DNA of 64,000 nucleotides from CAYMZZ01 sp046297935 (GCA_046297935.1 JBKBHA010000001.1:186001-250000), one strand, 5' to 3'; shown: positions 1 through 8,264, counted from the first letter of the stretch. A program made the numbers and translations. Notes: a model not told the origin generated them from the letters alone.

Positions 1-1212
1 CCGGCAGAAGAGATGGATGCAGAAGATCCACTATTCATTTTATATACCTCGGGCAGCACTGGTAAGCCGAAAGGTGTGGTGCATAGCTGTGCCGGCTATA
101 TGATCTGGACGGCTTACACTTTTGTAAATGTATTTCAGTATCAGCCTGGCGATATTCATTTCTGTACAGCAGATATTGGGTGGATAACCGGCCATAGTTA
201 CATTGTGTACGGCCCGCTGGCAGCGGGTGGCACATCGCTGATGTTTGAAGGCGTACCTACCTGGCCCGACGCGGGCAGGTTCTGGGATATTGTAGACAAG
301 CACAAAGTAAATATTCTCTACACTGCGCCTACCGCCATACGAAGCCTGATGGGCTTTGGTCTCGATCCGCTGAAAGGCAAGGACCTGAGTTCGCTGAAAG
401 TACTTGGCACGGTAGGAGAACCGATCAATGAAGAAGCCTGGCACTGGTACGACGAACATATTGGTAAAAAGAAATGTCCGATAGTAGATACCTGGTGGCA
501 AACGGAGACAGGAGGGGTGTTAATCTCCAATCTGGCCGGCATCACGCCGTCGCGGCCTTCCTGGGCCACACTTCCCCTGCCTGGCGTACAACCCATCCTT
601 GTCGACGAATACGGAAAAGAGGTAACAGAGGAGGATGAACAGGGATTATACAAGGGAAATCTTTGCATCAAAGCGCCCTGGCCATCTACGATCCGAACAA
701 CATATGGCGACCACGAGCGATGCCGGCAAAACTATTTTGCCACCTACGAAGATCTCTACTTCACCGGCGATGGTGCTTTAAAAGATGACCAGGGTAATTT
801 CCGTATTACCGGCCGGGTTGATGATGTGTTGAATGTAAGCGGACACCGAATCGGAACAGCCGAAGTGGAGAATGCGATCAATATGCATGCCGGCGTGGTG
901 GAGAGCGCAGTGGTAGGTTACCCGCACGACATTAAAGGGCAGGGGATTTATGCTTATGTCATTCACAGCAACCTGCATGGCGATGAAGAACTGAGTCGGA
1001 AAGATATTCTGCAGACTGTTAGCCGCATCATTGGTCCTATTGCCAAGCCCGATAAAATTCAGTTTGTAAGCGGTCTTCCAAAGACCAGAAGCGGAAAGAT
1101 CATGCGTCGCATTCTGCGCAAAATTGCCGAAGGCGAGCTGGATAAATTAGGTGACACATCCACCCTGCTCGATCCGAATGTGGTGGAGGAGATTAAAGAA
1201 GGAAGGGTGTGA
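1..1212 (+). CDS. acs: Acetyl-coenzyme A synthetase, 3' part
   Basis: C-terminal 403 residues of an AMP-forming acetyl-CoA synthetase, which activates acetate to acetyl-CoA through acetyl-AMP in the cytoplasm. The reading frame is open from base 1, so the first third lies outside the window (family length about 640 residues). Visible motifs are the phosphate-binding loop TSGSTGKPKG near the start, the WWQTETGG adenylate motif, the YFTGDGA segment, the hinge GRVDDVLNVSGHR, and the C-terminal PKTRSGKIMRR, whose lysine is the residue acetylated by Pat-type enzymes in known Acs proteins. It converges on the L,D-transpeptidase gene across a repeat-rich spacer. Propionyl-CoA synthetase is a less likely alternative because the WWQTETG context and length suit Acs. 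Confidence 0.93.
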   Translation, partial: PAEEMDAEDPLFILYTSGSTGKPKGVVHSCAGYMIWTAYTFVNVFQYQPGDIHFCTADIGWITGHSYIVYGPLAAGGTSLMFEGVPTWPDAGRFWDIVDKHKVNILYTAPTAIRSLMGFGLDPLKGKDLSSLKVLGTVGEPINEEAWHWYDEHIGKKKCPIVDTWWQTETGGVLISNLAGITPSRPSWATLPLPGVQPILVDEYGKEVTEEDEQGLYKGNLCIKAPWPSTIRTTYGDHERCRQNYFATYEDLYFTGDGALKDDQGNFRITGRVDDVLNVSGHRIGTAEVENAINMHAGVVESAVVGYPHDIKGQGIYAYVIHSNLHGDEELSRKDILQTVSRIIGPIAKPDKIQFVSGLPKTRSGKIMRRILRKIAEGELDKLGDTSTLLDPNVVEEIKEGRV

Positions 1213-1396
1213 AGAAAGGGGAGTGGGGAATGGGGAGTGGAGAGTGGGGAGTGGAGACAAGAATCTGCGACGATCTGCGTACACATCTGCGAAATCTGCG
1301 GGAACAGAATTGCTACCGGCCAGGCAACCAATCTGATTGGTTACGTTTTCAGTTCCCTCAGATTTTCGTCTGTTTCCTTACTCCCCACTCCCCACT
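1213..1396. repeat. Nested inverted-repeat spacer (GGGAGTGG words outside, TCTGCGGGAACAGAA inside)
   Basis: Spacer between two convergent genes. Outer arms are degenerate repeats of a GGGGAGTGG-like word at about 1216-1254, answered by CCCCACTCCCCAC at about 1380-1396. Inside lies a TCTGCGGGAACAGAA-type arm (about 1250-1312) facing a degenerate partner, CAGTTCCCTCAGATTTTCG (about 1350-1368). The transcript could fold into a long hairpin in either direction, so it may act as a bidirectional terminator; that function is inferred. Confidence 0.6.
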
Positions 1397-1960
1397 TCAC
1401 TTCTTAATTCTCACTTGAGTTCCTACCGGAGTATAAGAATAGATTTCCAGTACATGCGTGTTTTTCATTGAAATGCAGCCGAGCGTCCAGTTCTTGTAGC
1501 GGTCTATTACAAAATCTTCGTGAGGCCAGGTGCCGTGGATGCCGATGCCTCCGCCTATACTGGCAGACTTGGGTATTTCTCCTTTTTGTTTGCGGCTGTT
1601 GAATTTTTCCCAGCTATCTTTTGTCGGATAATCCAGTGCCAAAAATCGCGACCATTTGTCGTGTAATTTCTTATGAGTTATACGAAAGGTTCCTTCAGGT
1701 GTGTTCTTATCGCCTTCATAACGCTTGTCATCGAGGCTGTTATTGCCAAATACCACAGGAAAAGTGGCATACCAGCCTTTATCATCATACACACTTAATT
1801 CATAATCCGACTTATCGATCACGATAGAAACGGTGCCTACCGGACCCGGAGTGTTACGAAGGGAGTATCGGGCGCTGCCGCTGTGTTTGTCGGAGCTGTT
1901 GCGCGTATTGTGGGGCGCAAAGGCCAATGCAATGCTGCTGACTATCAGTAAGTATTTCAT
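1397..1960 (-). CDS. L,D-transpeptidase family (YkuD) protein
   Basis: 187-residue exported protein with a YkuD catalytic domain, a family that makes 3-3 cross-links in peptidoglycan or attaches proteins to it. The first 15 or so residues are a hydrophobic signal sequence (MKYLLIVSSIALAFA). The catalytic signature is present: His142 in IHGTWPHEDF and Cys162 in TLGCISM, about 20 residues apart as in the family. The domain starts near residue 44 (TVSIVIDKSDYELSVYDDKG). It is a single-domain enzyme with no visible LysM or SPOR domain, so how it finds the cell wall is unclear. The last bases of the gene touch the simple-repeat arm in the convergent spacer. Confidence 0.88.
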   Translation of the reverse strand: MKYLLIVSSIALAFAPHNTRNSSDKHSGSARYSLRNTPGPVGTVSIVIDKSDYELSVYDDKGWYATFPVVFGNNSLDDKRYEGDKNTPEGTFRITHKKLHDKWSRFLALDYPTKDSWEKFNSRKQKGEIPKSASIGGGIGIHGTWPHEDFVIDRYKNWTLGCISMKNTHVLEIYSYTPVGTQVRIKK

Positions 1961-2088
1961 AGTTGTCTAAACCGTCCATTCAGAAACGGAACGGGATACC
2001 GGATTATTTTTATGGTTCAATCGGTTTAACGATTGTTTTACAACCAGCAAAAAGCGTGCGAAAAAATGTACAAATGTGCAAATGTGAA

Positions 2089-2146
2089 AATGTGAAAATG
2101 GGGAAATGTGCAAATGATAACTTGCACATTTCCCCATTTTCACATT
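2089..2146. repeat. Perfect 25-bp inverted repeat built from AAATGTG words
   Basis: Arms at 2089-2113 and 2122-2146 are exact reverse complements (25 bp) with an 8-nt loop. The left arm is preceded by more degenerate copies of AAATGTG (from about 2065). It lies 13 bp past the stop codon of the minus-strand outer-membrane protein gene, so a terminator role for that operon is likely but inferred. Confidence 0.8.
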
Positions 2147-2158
2147 TGCACATTATTC

Positions 2159-3001
2159 TTACCAATTACTAAACCGCAACCCTACTGTATAAGGCGTAAG
2201 ATCAAGGCCTTTTTCGAACATGCTTTGCGTGGCTACACTACCGTAAATTTTCACCACACCCAGGGATACTTCACCGATATAGGAAATTTTCCACTTGCGC
2301 AGATCAAAATCGCTTTTTGTTTTGTCTTTATCACCGTCGCCTTTGATCTTCTGACGCGCACTGTACAAATAACCGGCGCTGATACCGGCGCTGAAGCCGT
2401 AATTGTTGCGGCGCTCAGGTGTAAAATTGAAGTTGAGCATTAATGGCATGGTCAAATAATCGGCTGCGAGCTTGTTTTTGCTTAGGCCAGAAAAGCCCTG
2501 GTCAATCAATGTGGGATTTTTTTGGAAACGAATCGACTTATCATCGAAATGGTAATTGTTCAATTCCAGACCCAGGCCATATTTCAGGTTAACTACATGT
2601 TTGATCATGTTGATGCGCTGCATAAAGATCCAGATATTCACGCTGCGTGATTTGCCGCCACGGAGTTTGAGCCAGGAGTCGTCGCTAAAGGGTGCAATTG
2701 CCTGAGCAGCTGCGCTGCCATAATTGGTATTGTCGGAATAATTAGCAAAGCCCAGATCCAGTATCCACCAGTTGGTGCTCACATTGGAAGGCCGGTCGCG
2801 ATAGCGTTTAGTGATTTTGAAAACACGATTGCCGCGTTTAGTGGTATCGCTATCACCACCACCTGGTTCGCGTACGATCACCATACCGCCGATGCGAATG
2901 GTATCGGGTTGATTTTTGCCGGTTGTATCGGTTTGGGCAAAGCTGGTCATTAATGTGCACAGGGCCGCGCACAGGGTAAACATCCGTTTCATACTACTCA
3001 A
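2159..3001 (-). CDS. Outer-membrane beta-barrel protein (porin-family-like)
   Basis: 280-residue protein with a signal peptide (KRMFTLCAALCTLMTSFAQ), a short disordered linker rich in D, T and G, and a C-terminal region of alternating hydrophobic and polar strands ending in VGLRFSNW, an aromatic C-terminal residue typical of outer-membrane barrels. It resembles the PorT-type/outer membrane beta-barrel proteins common in Bacteroidota, although no specific function is visible. It is the third gene of an apparent operon behind the ECF sigma factor and membrane protein, 21 bp downstream of the latter. It could be the surface component whose state is signalled by, or controlled by, that sigma factor. 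An alternative start is Met4. Confidence 0.75.
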   Translation of the reverse strand: MSSMKRMFTLCAALCTLMTSFAQTDTTGKNQPDTIRIGGMVIVREPGGGDSDTTKRGNRVFKITKRYRDRPSNVSTNWWILDLGFANYSDNTNYGSAAAQAIAPFSDDSWLKLRGGKSRSVNIWIFMQRINMIKHVVNLKYGLGLELNNYHFDDKSIRFQKNPTLIDQGFSGLSKNKLAADYLTMPLMLNFNFTPERRNNYGFSAGISAGYLYSARQKIKGDGDKDKTKSDFDLRKWKISYIGEVSLGVVKIYGSVATQSMFEKGLDLTPYTVGLRFSNW

Positions 3002-3022
3002 TTAAATAATTTGTGTATAGGT

Positions 3023-4180
3023 TTAAAGTTGAATGGCCAGGCCTCCAATCAGCAACCGATCATCTTCATCGGTTGCCCGAAGATTGGTTGTTTTTTCGAA
3101 GGTTCTCGTTACTTTCCGGAGAAAGCCACGAAGTGAATTCTTTTTACCAGACTCATTCATGTCGGCATCGCTATCTGCAGTACCAGCGTTGCTGACATAC
3201 ATAATTTCTAACGGCTGAGATACGCCGGGAGTTACAGTGCTGCCCGTGTTTATTTGTTTCGGATTTGTTAAGTAATCCACTGCAGGTGCCTTCAACTCTG
3301 AGGGACTGTTGACGGCATATTCACCCATGCCGTTGCTATTCTCTTCTTTCGACTTTTGCAACAAAGTTTGCAGGTTGGGATTGGTTTTGGAACCATCAGG
3401 CAGATCGTTGCCTTGTTTTTCTGCATTCACTGATTGTTTTACTACTGCATCAACCTGATTATTGCTGGTCAAATTGGATTTACCAGACTGCAAAGAGTTC
3501 ACATTCTCATCCCCGCTGTTTACACGAACATCTTCGTTCAACGCAATTTTGCTGTTTTCATTGCTGCTTCCGGGCTCTTTGGGCTCATCTATCCTGGGCG
3601 ATGTAATAGCGGGCAGCCTGGAAGCATCTGTTTGTGCAATGGAATTATTTTCTGGTGCAACTGATTGTTGACGACTTAACAGCCAGATGCTGGTTGAAAT
3701 AGTCAGCAGCAGGGATGCAGCCACAGCGATCCGCTGCCAGCGAATGCCGATGATCCGACGTGGTTCTTCGTGCCGGTACAATAGTGACTTGTCGGGGAAT
3801 GCGATCGTATAATCTGGCTCCAGACGTGCGCGTTGGTAGGCGGATAGTTCTGAAATTACTGCGGGTCGGCTGGCAAGCCAGTTCTTAAGCTGGCCTTCCT
3901 GCTCCGGAGTTAATTCACCATCAGTACTGGAAAGCAGCCACTCCTGGTAGTTATGATCGTTGATTTCGTTTTCCGATTCACTCCTCAACAAAGAGTTTTT
4001 GAAGGCGAATTCAACCTGATCGTCTGGTTGCAGACGCGTAAGCTGCAGCATTTCCAACTCTTCACCCAGATCGGGATGAACCAGCGCAAATGCTTCCACC
4101 TCTCGGCAATCGGCTTCGTTGAGCTCGCCGTCGATGTAAAGGAGAAACCAGCTTTCGTAATTATGGCGATCGATTTTCAT
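3023..4180 (-). CDS. Single-pass membrane protein, anti-sigma-like, with duplicated N-terminal domain
   Basis: 385 residues from the chosen ATG at 4180; an upstream in-frame start would overlap the sigma gene and adds 18 residues that do not look conserved. The cytoplasmic part is a tandem duplication: two segments of about 60 residues, each starting NYxxW and carrying DGEL and a RLxPD motif. One transmembrane helix follows (IAVAASLLLTISTSIWLL), then a long Ser/Asn/Lys-rich periplasmic region ending in DDRLLIGGLAIQL. Position directly after an ECF sigma gene and topology fit an anti-sigma factor, but no zinc-binding HxxxCxxC motif is present. I infer that it holds the sigma factor at the membrane and is tuned by the barrel protein encoded next. 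Confidence 0.75.
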   Translation of the reverse strand: MKIDRHNYESWFLLYIDGELNEADCREVEAFALVHPDLGEELEMLQLTRLQPDDQVEFAFKNSLLRSESENEINDHNYQEWLLSSTDGELTPEQEGQLKNWLASRPAVISELSAYQRARLEPDYTIAFPDKSLLYRHEEPRRIIGIRWQRIAVAASLLLTISTSIWLLSRQQSVAPENNSIAQTDASRLPAITSPRIDEPKEPGSSNENSKIALNEDVRVNSGDENVNSLQSGKSNLTSNNQVDAVVKQSVNAEKQGNDLPDGSKTNPNLQTLLQKSKEENSNGMGEYAVNSPSELKAPAVDYLTNPKQINTGSTVTPGVSQPLEIMYVSNAGTADSDADMNESGKKNSLRGFLRKVTRTFEKTTNLRATDEDDRLLIGGLAIQL

Positions 4181-4230
4181 TGTTTCAGTTTTTTGTGGCC
4201 GCCGTGGCGACCGTTTTCCGGATACAGGGA

Positions 4231-4716
4231 TCAAATCACATTTTCCACTTTCACCAGATATTCCTTCAATTGAACCCGGGCACGATGCAGGTACACTTTC
4301 ACCTGGCTTTCATTCAGGCCGGTTATTTTTCCAATTTCCTCATAGCTGTAACCTTCGTAGTCTTTCAGGAGCACCAGCGACCTTTGTGTTTCATTGAGCC
4401 GGTCAAGCGCCCGCTCCAGCACTTTTTTCAGGTTATTGGCTGGCATATGCTGCACCTTCGAGTCTTCACTGAATTCTTCCCTTAAACTGATTCGCTTCAC
4501 CTTCCTGATATGGTCGATCATCTGGTGGTAAGCAACTGTAAACAGGTAGGACTTAGCCCTGGCAGCGTCTACGTCGGCCCGGTTGCGCCACATTTTTTCA
4601 AAGGCGGTCTGCACCACATCCCGAGCATCTTCTTCGTGTCGAAGATTTTTCAGGATGAAGCGATACACGTTGTCGGCCCAGGTGCCTACACATTCATTAT
4701 ATTCTCTTTCGGTCAT
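4231..4716 (-). CDS. RNA polymerase sigma factor, ECF family
   Basis: 161-residue sigma-70 family protein of the ECF type. Region 2 includes DVVQTAFEKMWRNR and AKSYLFTVAYHQMIDHIRK; region 4 includes LNETQRSLVLLKDYEGYSYEEIGKITGLNESQVKVYLHRARVQLK, the helix-turn-helix that binds the -35 element. I chose the ATG at 4716; a TTG 21 bp upstream is in frame but adds no domain. It is the first gene of a minus-strand operon with the membrane protein and the outer-membrane barrel protein downstream, the usual layout for a cell-envelope-responsive sigma system. Target promoters cannot be read from this window. Confidence 0.92.
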   Translation of the reverse strand: MTEREYNECVGTWADNVYRFILKNLRHEEDARDVVQTAFEKMWRNRADVDAARAKSYLFTVAYHQMIDHIRKVKRISLREEFSEDSKVQHMPANNLKKVLERALDRLNETQRSLVLLKDYEGYSYEEIGKITGLNESQVKVYLHRARVQLKEYLVKVENVI

Positions 4717-4813
4717 AAACAGCAGGTGAACGGCCAACGCTAAATTAAGCGTTGATCGAGGATTTAGGTTATTACGTATGCAAGACCCTCTTTGTTACAA
4801 TCGGGCAAAAAAA

Positions 4814-5008
4814 TCAGAATGCGGAGAAAAACTGGTCGGAAAGGCCTTCCCAAACCATACGGCGGGGAGCTGTGGGCTCCTCTTCCATGGCTTCGGGGCA
4901 GGGCGACTGATTACAATCGCCAACAGTTGATTTTGAACGCAATGCAAAAGCCCCGGCACTCAGGACGGCCAGCAGAACAATAAGAATTATGGCTTTTCGA
5001 AGTTTCAT
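4814..5008 (-). CDS. Small single-pass membrane or secreted protein, unknown
   Basis: 64-residue protein with an N-terminal hydrophobic helix (KAIILIVLLAVLSAGAFAL) followed by a short hydrophilic tail with two cysteines (DCNQSPCPE) and an acidic/proline patch ending in WEGLSDQFFSAF. The helix could be a signal anchor or a signal peptide cleaved after AFA. It lies 97 bp upstream of the ECF sigma gene on the same strand and could be the first member of that operon. No family recognised. Its basic start, hydrophobic core and cysteine pair make it look real, but its small size limits confidence. Confidence 0.6.
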   Translation of the reverse strand: MKLRKAIILIVLLAVLSAGAFALRSKSTVGDCNQSPCPEAMEEEPTAPRRMVWEGLSDQFFSAF

Positions 5009-5226
5009 TTGCGCGTTGGTTCAAACATTTGACGCCCGATGGCTGAAAAACGTTACACAAAACTAGAAAAAGGGCAAAAAAAGACAATAGATAGCTGACA
5101 GACTGCAGATTTTAGCCGATGAACTGTTCATCTGAGTCGGTGGACGACTTATTGAGCCGGCAGTTTTGTCGGCGCTGGCCTTAGGCTGTTGGCCACAAAT
5201 GCCATTTCTTTGCCGAAAAAACAGAT

Positions 5227-6411
5227 ATGAACGAAGGATTTGCCAAACGAATAGGGGCGGAAGTGGAAGAGATTCGTGCTGCAGGACTCTTTAAAACAGA
5301 ACGGATTATCACCAGTCCGCAGGGTGCTGAGATAACGGTGAACGGTAAAACCGTTTTGAATTTTTGTGCTAATAATTACCTCGGCCTTTCAAGCCATCCC
5401 AAGGTGATTGAAGCAGCTCACCGTGCCATTGATGCGCGTGGATATGGAATGAGCAGCGTACGTTTTATTTGTGGCACACAAGACATACATAAAGAACTCG
5501 AAGAAAAGATATCGGCATTTCTCGGCACGGAAGATACCATTCTGTATGCAGCTGCATTTGATGCTAATGGCGGCGTTTTTGAACCACTGTTCAACGAGCA
5601 GGATGCCATTATTTCTGATGCGTTGAACCATGCGTCCATCATCGACGGAGTTCGACTTTGTAAAGCCCAGCGTTTTCGCTACGAACACAATAATATGGCT
5701 GATCTGGAGGCGAAGCTGAAGGAAGCTGCCGGCTGCCGGAGTCGGATCATTGTAACAGACGGTTCGTTCAGCATGGATGGTACCATCGCCCAGCTCGACA
5801 AGATCGTTGAACTCGCCGAAAAATATGACGCAGTCATTATGATCGACGAGTGCCATTCTTCGGGTTTTTTGGGAAAAACAGGACGCGGCACCCACGAGTA
5901 TCGGGGTGTAATGGGAAAGATAGATATCATTACCGGCACGCTGGGCAAAGCGCTCGGTGGCGCGTCGGGCGGATTCACATCGGGTCGGAAAGAAGTGATC
6001 GAAATGCTGCGCCAAAAGTCGCGTCCGTATTTGTTTAGCAATACACTGGCTCCTTCCATTGTGGGAGCGTCTATTGCTGTGCTCGACATGCTTACCGAAA
6101 CCACTCATTTGCGCGACAAACTGGAGGAAAACACCCGCTATTTCCGCAGCGAAATGACGGCTGCCGGCTTCGATATCAAACCAGGTGAACACCCGATTGT
6201 GCCGATCATGCTATACGATGCGGTATTGGCTCAAACCTTTGCTGCCCGCCTGCTCGAAGAAGGCATCTATGTGATCGGATTTTTCTTTCCCGTGGTCGCC
6301 AAGGGCCAGGCTCGGATTCGGGTTCAATTGAGCGCAGCCCACGAGCGTCAACACCTGGATAAGGCAATTGCAGCGTTTACAAAGATTGGGAAGGAGTTGG
6401 GAGTGGTTTGA
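5227..6411 (+). CDS. kbl: Glycine C-acetyltransferase (2-amino-3-ketobutyrate CoA ligase)
   Basis: 394-residue PLP enzyme that converts 2-amino-3-oxobutyrate plus CoA to glycine and acetyl-CoA, the second step of threonine breakdown. It belongs to the alpha-oxoamine synthase family: NNYLGLSSHP, SVRFICGT, the DECHS segment at residues 207-211, and the PLP lysine in TGTLGKALGG (Lys241) are all present. Length and the N-terminal sequence match Kbl more closely than the longer BioF, HemA or SPT homologues. The usual partner threonine 3-dehydrogenase is not next to it. The gene is followed by a long palindromic spacer that probably ends transcription. Confidence 0.92.
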   Translation: MNEGFAKRIGAEVEEIRAAGLFKTERIITSPQGAEITVNGKTVLNFCANNYLGLSSHPKVIEAAHRAIDARGYGMSSVRFICGTQDIHKELEEKISAFLGTEDTILYAAAFDANGGVFEPLFNEQDAIISDALNHASIIDGVRLCKAQRFRYEHNNMADLEAKLKEAAGCRSRIIVTDGSFSMDGTIAQLDKIVELAEKYDAVIMIDECHSSGFLGKTGRGTHEYRGVMGKIDIITGTLGKALGGASGGFTSGRKEVIEMLRQKSRPYLFSNTLAPSIVGASIAVLDMLTETTHLRDKLEENTRYFRSEMTAAGFDIKPGEHPIVPIMLYDAVLAQTFAARLLEEGIYVIGFFFPVVAKGQARIRVQLSAAHERQHLDKAIAAFTKIGKELGVV

Positions 6412-6742
6412 GTTGTTGAATCGTTGAATTGTTGAATTGTTGAATTGTTTGGTGTTTGGTTGTTGGGATGTTGAATTGTTTAATTGCTTGTTTGATTTTT
6501 TGTTGAGTTGTAGGATTGTATTTCATCTGCGTAAACTTGTGTAAAAATCTGTGCAAATCTGCGGGAACAGAACTGTTGCTCCAGTCAGCAATACGCCTAC
6601 GGATCAGGGTTTTCTGTTCCCGCAGATTTGCACAGATTTTTACACAGATTTACGCAGATTTAAATGCATCCCAACGACTAAACAACTAAACATCCAAACA
6701 GCTCAACAACAAAACAATTCAACGATTCAACGATTCAACATC
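6412..6742. repeat. Large nested palindrome between convergent genes
   Basis: No gene in this 331-bp spacer. Inner arms at 6525-6572 and 6612-6659 are 48-nt inverted repeats (about two mismatches) carrying the core TCTGCGGGAACAGAA. Outside them lie degenerate TTGAATTG-type repeats (about 6414-6480) answered by CAATTCAACGATTCAAC-type repeats (about 6675-6740). The whole region is therefore one imperfect palindrome of about 330 bp. As a transcript it would form a long double-stranded stem, a likely bidirectional terminator. Confidence 0.8.
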
Positions 6743-7330
6743 TCAGAACTTCATACTCCCCGCCAGCTCCCTCAATTCCTCCACTTTCATATTTTCTCCT
6801 TCCAGCGACACGAGGAAGCGATCTTTGGCAAACCAGTGAAAGCTGGACTCACGGCCATCTTTTTTGGCGCGTTCAATGGCCTTGCTGCCGTTGAAATCAA
6901 CGGTGCGGGTCATTTCGGTTTCTGATTCCTGTTGAAAGTTCATCAACGTCAGAAACTGCATGCTGTAAATTCCGGCACCAGCAGGGCCCGCACAATCGAA
7001 GATGCCCAGTTCAACCGATGTATTATCGTTGATCTTGTATTTCGCGCTGGCAAATGAAGCGCCCATGGCATTTTGCACATTCATGTCGCTTCTGGCAGCA
7101 CCCGCCAGGCTCTCAGGCAACAAGGCTTTCATGTCTTCCAGCGACATTGGCGCCAGAGCCTGTAACTCTTTTACTTTTTCTTCAAAATTGTTAGCAGCTT
7201 TCTCCGAAGTTACAGGAGCGTCCATGGTTGTTTTGGTACCCGTTTCTTCGTCGGTAACAGTTACTTTTTTACTGTCATTATTACAGGCGGCCAGCAAAAT
7301 AAGGCCGGCCAGAAATGATGAAATTTTCAT
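6743..7330 (-). CDS. Lipoprotein of unknown function
   Basis: 195 residues from the ATG at 7330. The N-terminus is a lipoprotein signal with lipobox LLAAC, followed by NNDSKK. Aspartate or serine after the cysteine would matter for sorting, but Bacteroidota surface rules cannot be applied confidently here. The rest is a compact mixed domain: an LQALAPMSLEDMKALLPESLAG helix, then strands (SAKYKINDNTSVELGIFDCAG) and a C-terminal WFAKDRFLVSLEGENMKVEELRELAGSMKF. This looks like a small envelope domain with a conserved fold, but I do not recognise the family. It is a lone gene convergent with kbl. Confidence 0.75.
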   Translation of the reverse strand: MKISSFLAGLILLAACNNDSKKVTVTDEETGTKTTMDAPVTSEKAANNFEEKVKELQALAPMSLEDMKALLPESLAGAARSDMNVQNAMGASFASAKYKINDNTSVELGIFDCAGPAGAGIYSMQFLTLMNFQQESETEMTRTVDFNGSKAIERAKKDGRESSFHWFAKDRFLVSLEGENMKVEELRELAGSMKF

Positions 7331-7388
7331 GATCAATTAGTTAGGTTAAGAATCGAACCTAAATATAATCAAAAGACCCATTTTGACT

Positions 7389-7420
7389 ATTGACAATACA
7401 ATAAGCGATTATTATCTTCG
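7389..7420 (+). promoter_or_regulatory. Putative Bacteroidota promoter ahead of the 42-aa lipoprotein
   Basis: ATTG at 7389-7392 (like the -33 TTTG) and TATCTTCG at 7413-7420 (like the -7 TAnnTTTG), 20 nt apart. A transcript would start near 7427, leaving an 80-nt leader before the small lipoprotein gene. Confidence 0.4.
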
Positions 7421-7505
7421 TTTTTCCAATCTATGAAGTAACTCTACCGTCCTTTCCTCTGAACGACCACAGATTTTTTAATTCCTGACCTTTTAAAGTA
7501 GTTAA

Positions 7506-7634
7506 ATGAAGAAATTTTTCGTCTGCCTGCTGGCAGGGGCGGTGATGACATGTATGCTTTCATCTTGCGCAGCCACCAAACGCGATTGCAACGGAGTAAA
7601 ACACGTTAAACAAAAAGGCGGTTTTTATCTTTGA
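7506..7634 (+). CDS. 42-residue lipoprotein
   Basis: A very short gene: ATG at 7506, TGA at 7632-7634. The product starts MKKFFVCLLAGAVMTCMLSS, has a lipobox-like LSSC, and leaves a mature peptide of only about 22 residues: CAATKRDCNGVKHVKQKGGF, then YL. It has a plausible promoter upstream and a clean Rho-independent terminator 23 bp after its stop, so it looks like its own transcription unit. I recall similar tiny lipoproteins with a KRDC-G motif in Bacteroidota, but cannot name a function. The basic mature part (many Lys/Arg) and single extra cysteine are its only features. Confidence 0.65.
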   Translation: MKKFFVCLLAGAVMTCMLSSCAATKRDCNGVKHVKQKGGFYL

Positions 7635-7657
7635 TAAATAACCAGTTAGAAAATACT

Positions 7658-7687
7658 ATCCTGCCAGATTGCGGCAGGATTTTTTAT
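7658..7687 (+). terminator. Rho-independent terminator
   Basis: Stem ATCCTGCC (7658-7665) pairs with GGCAGGAT (7673-7680), followed by a run of T. It closes the 42-aa lipoprotein unit and ends only 10 bp before the next start codon. Confidence 0.85.
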
Positions 7688-7696
7688 TTTTATTAT

Positions 7697-8233
7697 ATGA
7701 AGCGATTCGTTTTACACGCTGTTCTCTCGATTTTTCTATTGGGTCAGGGATTACTAACCCGCGCGCAGTCAACTCATTTTCCAGATTCGTGGGCAGGTCA
7801 ATGGGAAGGTACCCTCTCCTGGTATCCGGTTGGCACAACAGCTCCACGCCTGGTGCCAATGCAGTTATTGATCGGGCTGGCCGACAGTGCGGGCTATACC
7901 TGGAGTATTCAGTACGGGGAAGGCCAAACGGATCAGCGCCATTATTTGTTATTGCCTGTTGACAGTGCCACTGGTCACTGGGTAATTGATGAACGGAATG
8001 GAATACGTCTTGATCAGTTTTTTCTGGCGAACCGGCTTAGCGGAGCCTTTACAGTAGGTAAATCGACCATTATCAACAGCTATTTCCTCTCTGGCGACAG
8101 CCTGATTGTGGAGTTTAACACAATCGGCTCTCAACCTTTGCAAGAGTCAGGACTCGATACTGAAGAATCTCCACGAGTGCTGAGTTATCGGGTATTAGCC
8201 TATCAACGGGCTGTGTTGCGCAGGAAACAATGA
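7697..8233 (+). CDS. Secreted protein of unknown function
   Basis: 178 residues from the ATG at 7697. An upstream in-frame ATG at 7631 is rejected because its extra 22 codons run through the terminator hairpin of the previous gene. A signal peptide (VLHAVLSIFLLGQGLLTRAQS) is followed by a domain starting FPDSWAGQWEGTLSWYP and made largely of beta strands (WSIQYGEG, RHYLLLPVD, WVIDERNGIRLDQFF, SLIVEF). This pattern, with WxGxWEG at the start, suggests a lipocalin-like or small beta-barrel domain, but that is inference. It precedes the class D beta-lactamase-like gene in the same direction by 31 bp. Confidence 0.75.
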   Translation: MKRFVLHAVLSIFLLGQGLLTRAQSTHFPDSWAGQWEGTLSWYPVGTTAPRLVPMQLLIGLADSAGYTWSIQYGEGQTDQRHYLLLPVDSATGHWVIDERNGIRLDQFFLANRLSGAFTVGKSTIINSYFLSGDSLIVEFNTIGSQPLQESGLDTEESPRVLSYRVLAYQRAVLRRKQ

Positions 8234-8248
8234 GTCTGGTTAACTTTG
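8215..8248 (+). promoter_or_regulatory. Putative promoter of the beta-lactamase-like gene
   Basis: TAACTTTG at 8241-8248 fits the -7 TAnnTTTG element; GTTG at 8215-8218 is a weak -33 match at 22-nt spacing. The start codon is at 8265. Confidence 0.4.
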
Positions 8249-8264
8249 CGCAAAATTTTGGATT

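Noticed and set aside
5389..6192. 267-codon open frame antisense to kbl
   Set aside because: It is a shadow of the clearly coding kbl gene on the other strand and its translation has no recognisable domain.
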